NCBI GenBank assembly: GCA_039000515.1
Contig: JBCFYV010000012.1
Location: forward strand, 35,206,562-35,270,561
Length of the DNA: 64,000 nt
Reading direction: 5' to 3'
DNA from: Timema cristinae
Lineage: Eukaryota > Arthropoda > Insecta > Phasmatodea > Timematidae
Shown here: positions 59,040 through 64,000 of the stretch, piece by piece
Position numbering within the stretch: position 1 is the stretch's first letter
Layout: each line of letters opens with the position of its first letter
Notes under the pieces: model-generated
Databases searched by the model: none
Seen by the model: only the letters and a program-made list of their open reading frames with translations
What the model was told of the DNA's origin: nothing
Made by a program: the position numbers and the translations under genes

Positions 59040-59690
59040 ACTTTTAGAGATACATGTTGTTATATGTGGTAGAAGGTATAAGAATGAGAGATGGAAACTT
59101 ATAAAAGGGTTCAAACACTATATGGCCTTTGGATGTAAAAGAACTCAATCTACACTTTAAATTGCTACCATTGGACAAAGAGGTAATGTCTGTCCTTCTA
59201 AGAAAACTAATCTTTATCACCCAATCCCCCAACCTAAGTTTCATTCTATCACACAACTCATCAGGAGTGAGCGAGAAACCCTCAACACAACTTTCTAAAA
59301 GAGGAGACCATAAAACACAAAATGAATAAAAAGGAAATGTGTAAAGAATGATGATACTTAGATATAAACAAATAACATAAAGAACAAACACAGGAAATGA
59401 AAATTGGATAGAAAGATAGAACCATGTTATAGGAAGAGATAACATAAAGATCAACACAGGGATTGTGTTTCTTCCCTTTTATACGTTTCTAACCATCTTC
59501 CCATACCTTCTTCCATGTATAACAAGTTATTCTCTATACATTTCAACTATCCTTGACCATTTTCATTGGCTGTAATGTGAGATACATAATTTGGTCTCCT
59601 ATCGAAAAGTGATCAAAGTTTAGGTGTCTAGAATGGTATTCAAGTTTAACATAAGTGTTCATCTCCACAAATTGTGGCTCATCCATCATC
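59040..59690. other. TFIIIA intron 3, last part
   Basis: An opposite-strand frame of 137 codons (59044-59457) is hydrophobic and of A+T-biased composition. It has no recognisable family and is considered non-coding. Confidence 0.3.
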
Positions 59691-59692
59691 AG

Positions 59693-59847
59693 ATGTGACA
59701 GGTGTGACATTGGTTGTGCGTCGGAATACGAGCTGAAGCGGCACCAGAGGGGACACAAGACACACACGTGTACTGTGACTGGATGCAACCTTACGTTTGA
59801 CCTCTGGACGCAACTCAGGAAGCACGCAAAACTTGAACATCCTTTAC
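59693..59847 (+). CDS. GTF3A: Transcription factor IIIA homologue, fourth exon seen (fingers 5 and 6)
   Basis: The acceptor catccatcatcag is followed by A, completing an Arg codon, then CDRCDIGCASEYELKRHQRG and HKTHTC. Finger 5 is C-x2-C-x12-H-x3-H. A very short linker (KTHT) leads to finger 6, CTVTGCNLTFDLWTQLRKHA (C-x4-C-x12-H-x4-H). The abbreviated finger 5-6 spacing and the TW/LW-T-x-L-x-K-H motif of finger 6 are diagnostic TFIIIA traits. Donor TTTAC/gtaagt leaves one base of a codon. Fingers 7-9 and the tail were not found in 59850-64000. Confidence 0.9.
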
Positions 59848-59849
59848 GT

Positions 59850-60515
59850 AAGTTGACACTTTTAAACCAGTAATTTTACCTGAAGGGTATATAGGTGTAC
59901 TAATTCTAATATAATAGTTTGTGGTTCATTTCCTGCCACCAATACTTGTTTTAATTGCTAATAAGCGTTTTACTAAAACATAATTAAATAGATGGTGCAA
60001 ATGGAGGAGTGCATTCAGGGAGTCCTTTCGAGGTTAAAAAAGGGAGATAGTGAAATAGGGGTCAGGGGGAGAGGAAATGAAGAGAGAAGGGTGGTATTGC
60101 AGTCAAGAAGTTATTGGAATAGTGAGTAACTAGGAGAGAGAGGGGAATGTAGGAGTAAATATTCCGCAGGTTAAAAGGGAGACAAAAATAAAGCTAGTGC
60201 TACAAATATGTTAAACAGAGCAATGATGCTGACATCGGAGCAAAATAATTTTAAAAACTTTCTAATTGGCCATTTGTATTTTTAACCTTGCTAATTTTGC
60301 TATTACAAAACTATTTTTAAACAAATTGAAGTACATAGTTGAAAATCTATCAGAAAACATTTAAATACTGGTAACATATATTTTATTTGTCTTTTCACTA
60401 CCACAGTTGATTTCATTAAGGCACTTTATTTATCAGGATTCTCACTTGGTGTGGTTCCAAAGAACAAATGAAGGCATTAAACACTGGGAAATTTACTGTA
60501 CACACTATTAAATAC
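59850..60515. other. TFIIIA intron after finger 6, no identified features
   Basis: A purine-rich stretch (60000-60190, runs of GGAGA and AAGGGAG) precedes the hAT element. Nothing coding. Confidence 0.4.
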
Positions 60516-60516
60516 A

Positions 60517-62895
60517 CAGGGTGTCTACCATCCGGGAAAATTGGAATTAGCCGAGAATTTAAAGTGATCAGGAAATTAAGTTAAGGACATAAATAAAATG
60601 GTAAAGTATTGTATTGTTTGACTATAAGAAGTGACTTAAATAAAGAAACCTATTGAGCTTTTTAGTTAAATATTCACTTAATTCTAGTTAACCAATTTTG
60701 AAACTATTTTAACAATTGTATGACTTAATTTACCATACACTTGAAACTAATTATATCACACACATATTTTTATATCTCTAATTAACTTAACAACTATTAA
60801 TTTTTGTAATATTTAGTAAGATAAAACTGGCCCACAAAGTTTTACAAAGTTATTCTTCACCCAGAGGCCTAACATTTAAAATGTTTAATCACTTTTTCAA
60901 ATGCAAACATGTACAATCTATCCTATCCATCTTTTATTCATTTGCAAGTTTATATTTAAAATAACAAGCATCGTCACACGTTCTGGGTCAAGGCGGTTCC
61001 TTTTCTTGTCACAAATAATCCCAGCTGTAGTTTGGCCAAAATAGAAAATTTGGAAGAATTAATTTTCCAGAATTCAAATATGTCAGTGTCTGGAGGTAAA
61101 AGTCCTTCACGCATATATTCCTCAACTCTGTCTTTTATTGGGAGATCCTTATTGAGGTATTGTGTTTTAGTCATTAATGTATTATAAAATGACCACATTC
61201 CATTAGATGTGTCTTATGCCGATCCTTTTGTCAATGTAGCCTGAAAAAGGAAAAAAATTGTGTAAATAATTAACATTATTGTGGGGTGTATACAGTAAAA
61301 ATATATATATATATATTATTAAGTCTACTTACTGGTTCAGCAATTGTCTCTGCATTGCTATTAGTAAGCCCATCAGTTTCCAGAATCGGCCTGTTCACGG
61401 CTTTGTTTAAAGCACTCTCATCTTGGAATACAGTGCCTTTGAGCCGAGGGTCTAATAGTGTAGCTATAAAATACACAGGATGCTCTTCTACATTTTGGTA
61501 GAGAATGCCAAGGGCTTCTACTAGGTCATTTTTCATTCCTTTAAGTCCAGAAAATAAAGGTGCATGTTTCTTTAGCTCCTTCATTGTACTGTTCACAATT
61601 GGAAACACGTTAGATGTACTGATAGCATAGGTTGATTGATAAGAAATGTTCATAATTCCAATTATGTTTGAAATGAGATCCCACTAAGCAGATGTCAATT
61701 CTACTGGAAGATGAAGATCTGTTGCTGCTAACATAATTGTCTGCTTTGCCCAAGTAAGTGCTTTAGCATAGGCAACACAGAATTCCACCTAGTAGGTTCA
61801 TCCTGCACTAGTCTATGAAGCTTAATTCCCACTGTGGCTTGGACAGCTTTAAGTAGTTTGGTAGCCATGGAAGAGCGCTTAAAATTGACATACTATTCGA
61901 TGACATAAGGCAGTCAAGTTATTAATTAACTTATTGTTTAAGAGTCCATCTTTTACCAACTGAAAAGTGTGCGCTAGACATGGAATGTGATCAAAGTTAG
62001 AAGAATTTAGAGCACTGCAGATGTTTCTTCCATTATCACGAACATTAATAAATACTTTCTGATCAATTTCCCATGACTAGTGTTTCAATGATGAAGGTAC
62101 AGATGTTCTCACCTGAATGGGAAACTTGCAGAAATGGAATTACTTATATGCAAAGGTGTCTTAAGTTTATAGTCTTGGTCTATGAAGTGTCTGTTAAACT
62201 TAGGTAGTCATCATTAGCAGTAGATGTCCAGAGATCTGTTGTAACTTATACATACTCTGCGTCTTCAAGCAAGACCTTAACTTTAGATTTTGTTTTGAGG
62301 TACATGACAGGAATTAATTTATTTCCAGATGTTTTCGAGATGGCATAGTATATCTCAGTTCTAAGTGATTGACAAGTGCCCTAAATCCTTGATTTTCTAC
62401 TAGCATTAGAGTTGATTATCTAACCATACCATTTCAGTAATAAGTTGGGTTATGGCTTGACTTCGCGAATTTCCTGGTTTAATTTGGCTTTGTTATCAAC
62501 AAAGCTGATAAAGTTGGCTAGAATAATGTTTTCAACTTCTTGGATGCTGGAGGTGAGAGATTTGGTTGGCTTTCATTTTTGGAAGGACTTGTCTGGGTAA
62601 GAACAAATGACTGGCTCAAATTTGATGAACACCCAGGAGCACCTGGATCATCAGGGTCATTTTGTAAAATTAGAGTTTTATCAAGTGAAACTGATTGCTT
62701 AAATGGTCCTTAACATCTTTTGTAGATTTACTGGCAAATATTTAAAGTGAATGTGTCCTCAAATGTTTTTTCATTGCGCTGGTACTGTGGGATTTACCCC
62801 CTCTAGATATCAAAGTCCCCCAAAACTTGCATTCGGCATGGTTTGCATTTGTTGGGGAAACGTTAAAGCTATCCCACTCTTCACTAGACATCTTG
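60517..62895 (-). mobile_element. Decayed hAT transposon, ZBED-like transposase on minus strand
   Basis: The left end CAGGGTGTCTACCATCCGGG, with inner GGAAAATTGGAATTAGCC, is a typical hAT terminus. Minus-strand coding starts near 62892 with MSSEEWDSFNVSP, then a BED finger ECKFWGTLISRGGKSHSTSA with MKKHLRTHSL, in which the second Cys has become Trp. Later frames are 61653-61276 (LKKHAPLFSGLKGMKNDLVE, YFIATLLDPRLKGTVFQDES, where LDPRxK is a hAT hallmark) and 61198-60974 (DIFEFWKINSSKFSILAKLQ). Many stops lie between. The right terminus was not located, so the end given is that of the coding relic. Confidence 0.82.
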
Positions 62896-62899
62896 AATA

Positions 62900-63185
62900 T
62901 TAGGAACTACACGGATTATATATTCAATGACAGAATAATGCACTAGGAGTTAAAATGACAAGTTAGTTTATAAAAAGTATAATAATTCCACACCAAAACA
63001 TAGAGTAAACTTTTAAAGGTTAAAACAACAACCGGTTCAAATCATAGCTAACTATGAATGGTAATAGTCTTTTCACTTTTTAGTTTTCACTGAAGAGTTA
63101 ATGTCAAGGCCTGTCTATACATAAAACAGATAGATATTATTTTATGTTTTTTAAATTTAATTCTGTGGTCGGTTAAGGTTCGTCT
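62900..63185. other. Flank of the hAT relic, no identified features
   Basis: Would contain the right end of the ZBED-like hAT, not recognised. Confidence 0.35.
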
Positions 63186-63189
63186 AAAC

Positions 63190-64000
63190 CAGGGGTCCCT
63201 AACCCTATGACCGCGAGCGCCATGTCACCTGTCGATCCTTTTGTGTGCCCGCCACTTTTTGACTACAGCTGAAAAGTTCTTGACTAATAATTTTAATTTG
63301 TCACTTTTCCGACAAAATTCAAGTTTGTGCTTATCTCCAGGTATGCTGTTCTCAAGAAGTTGGTGATTGAAAGCCTCCCTTCTTTCCAATTCCTACCTCT
63401 CATTCCTTTTTTCTTTGCCGGCTCATTTAAAAAGTGTAATTTTACTCGGAACCACTGTAGTTTCAAGCTGAATGGTTTTGCGTTTTCATCTCAAAAACCC
63501 ACCCCCTTACATCATTCTCTTCACACTCACTAATACTATGCTAATACTTTCTATTTCCTTTGTAAATACCTTGGCATGGGCCTACACAGCTTTGTTGCCT
63601 GAATAAACACAGAATATTTTTTTATTTTTTTTAATGTACCCAAGCACCAAAATAGTGATGAGTAGTTAAATAGTGCCATTGTGTCTTTATATTGGTCTTG
63701 TTAAAATCGTAAACAAAGCAATATTTTTTAAATTTATTTTTTGTCAACTTGGAGGGGGTTGAGGTCCCCCCTCCCTTTGCCCCCATGGCTATGGCCTTGA
63801 GTATTACCCACAATCACATGTAACGTCACAATCGCTGTTGGAAACTTAACTCGGCAGTTGACCGGCCGTGTGTATAGCGTTGAGGCTGACCTCTGAGCCT
63901 GGTGGGAGTTAGTAAATTTACCTTGAAAAAGTAATTGGTGCCCGCCGCACTACCGTTAGTTTTGAATGTGTTCTAAGGTACAAAAAAGTTGGGGACCTCT
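63190..64000. mobile_element. hAT-type MITE, runs off the window end
   Basis: CAGGGGTCCCTAACC at 63190 and AAAAAGTTGGGGACCTCT at the very end of the window form inverted termini of a typical non-autonomous hAT element of about 0.8 kb. The last one or two bases and the target duplication lie outside. Frames at 63327-63533 (+) and 63631-63813 (-) show no transposase. Confidence 0.7.

Noticed and set aside
59044..59457. 137-residue hydrophobic frame on the minus strand of the TFIIIA intron
   Set aside because: A+T-biased composition, no recognisable family, no splice or promoter context.

Overview
This is a eukaryotic, A+T-rich, intron-rich and very transposon-dense window. It carries parts of two conserved host genes. 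A tRNA-derived SINE family recurs throughout and at least five hAT transposase lineages are present. The protein residues and TE families look most like an arthropod, probably an insect. That is an inference and I cannot name the species.

Host gene 1 (minus strand) encodes a mitochondrial amidoxime-reducing component (mARC, a MOSC-domain molybdenum enzyme). Three phase-compatible internal exons lie at 21699-21881, 20688-20883 and 2008-2222. The first intron is 815 bp. The second is about 18.5 kb and holds a 23-copy perfect 54-bp minisatellite, a KRBA2-like integrase relic, and an LTR retrotransposon (LTRs near 11.87-12.75 kb and 18.56-19.37 kb) that contains a dead hAT transposase. I could not find the 5' exons (upstream, to the right) or the terminal exon(s), which are probably left of base 1.

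Host gene 2 (plus strand) encodes a transcription factor IIIA homologue. Four exons at 46158-46361, 48476-48588, 52525-52695 and 59693-59847 encode C2H2 fingers 1-6 with compatible splice phases. Fingers 7-9 and the C-terminus must lie beyond the exon ending at 59847 and probably outside the window. Its introns hold non-autonomous hAT elements, a tRNA-like sequence, SINEs, a decayed hAT transposase and an almost full-length BED-type hAT copy (54822-58481).

Region by region: 0-2 kb is an inverted-repeat element with a SINE in one arm. 2-22 kb is the mARC exons and their large intron. 22-35 kb has no recognisable host gene, only LINE, SINE, minisatellite and MADF/Harbinger relics. 35.4-44.5 kb is a Ty3/gypsy pol fragment split by a 5.6-kb ZMYM1-like hAT element (8-bp target duplication, one mismatch) and by a pogo-like MITE. 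44.8-45.5 kb is a second MADF relic. 46.2-59.8 kb is the TFIIIA locus. 60.5-62.9 kb is a decayed ZBED-like hAT on the minus strand. 63.2 kb to the end is a hAT-type MITE running off the edge.

No operon-like or multi-gene novel system is evident. The most unusual features are the perfectly homogeneous 54-bp array, the nested insertion series and the concentration of unrelated hAT lineages around a TFIIIA gene.
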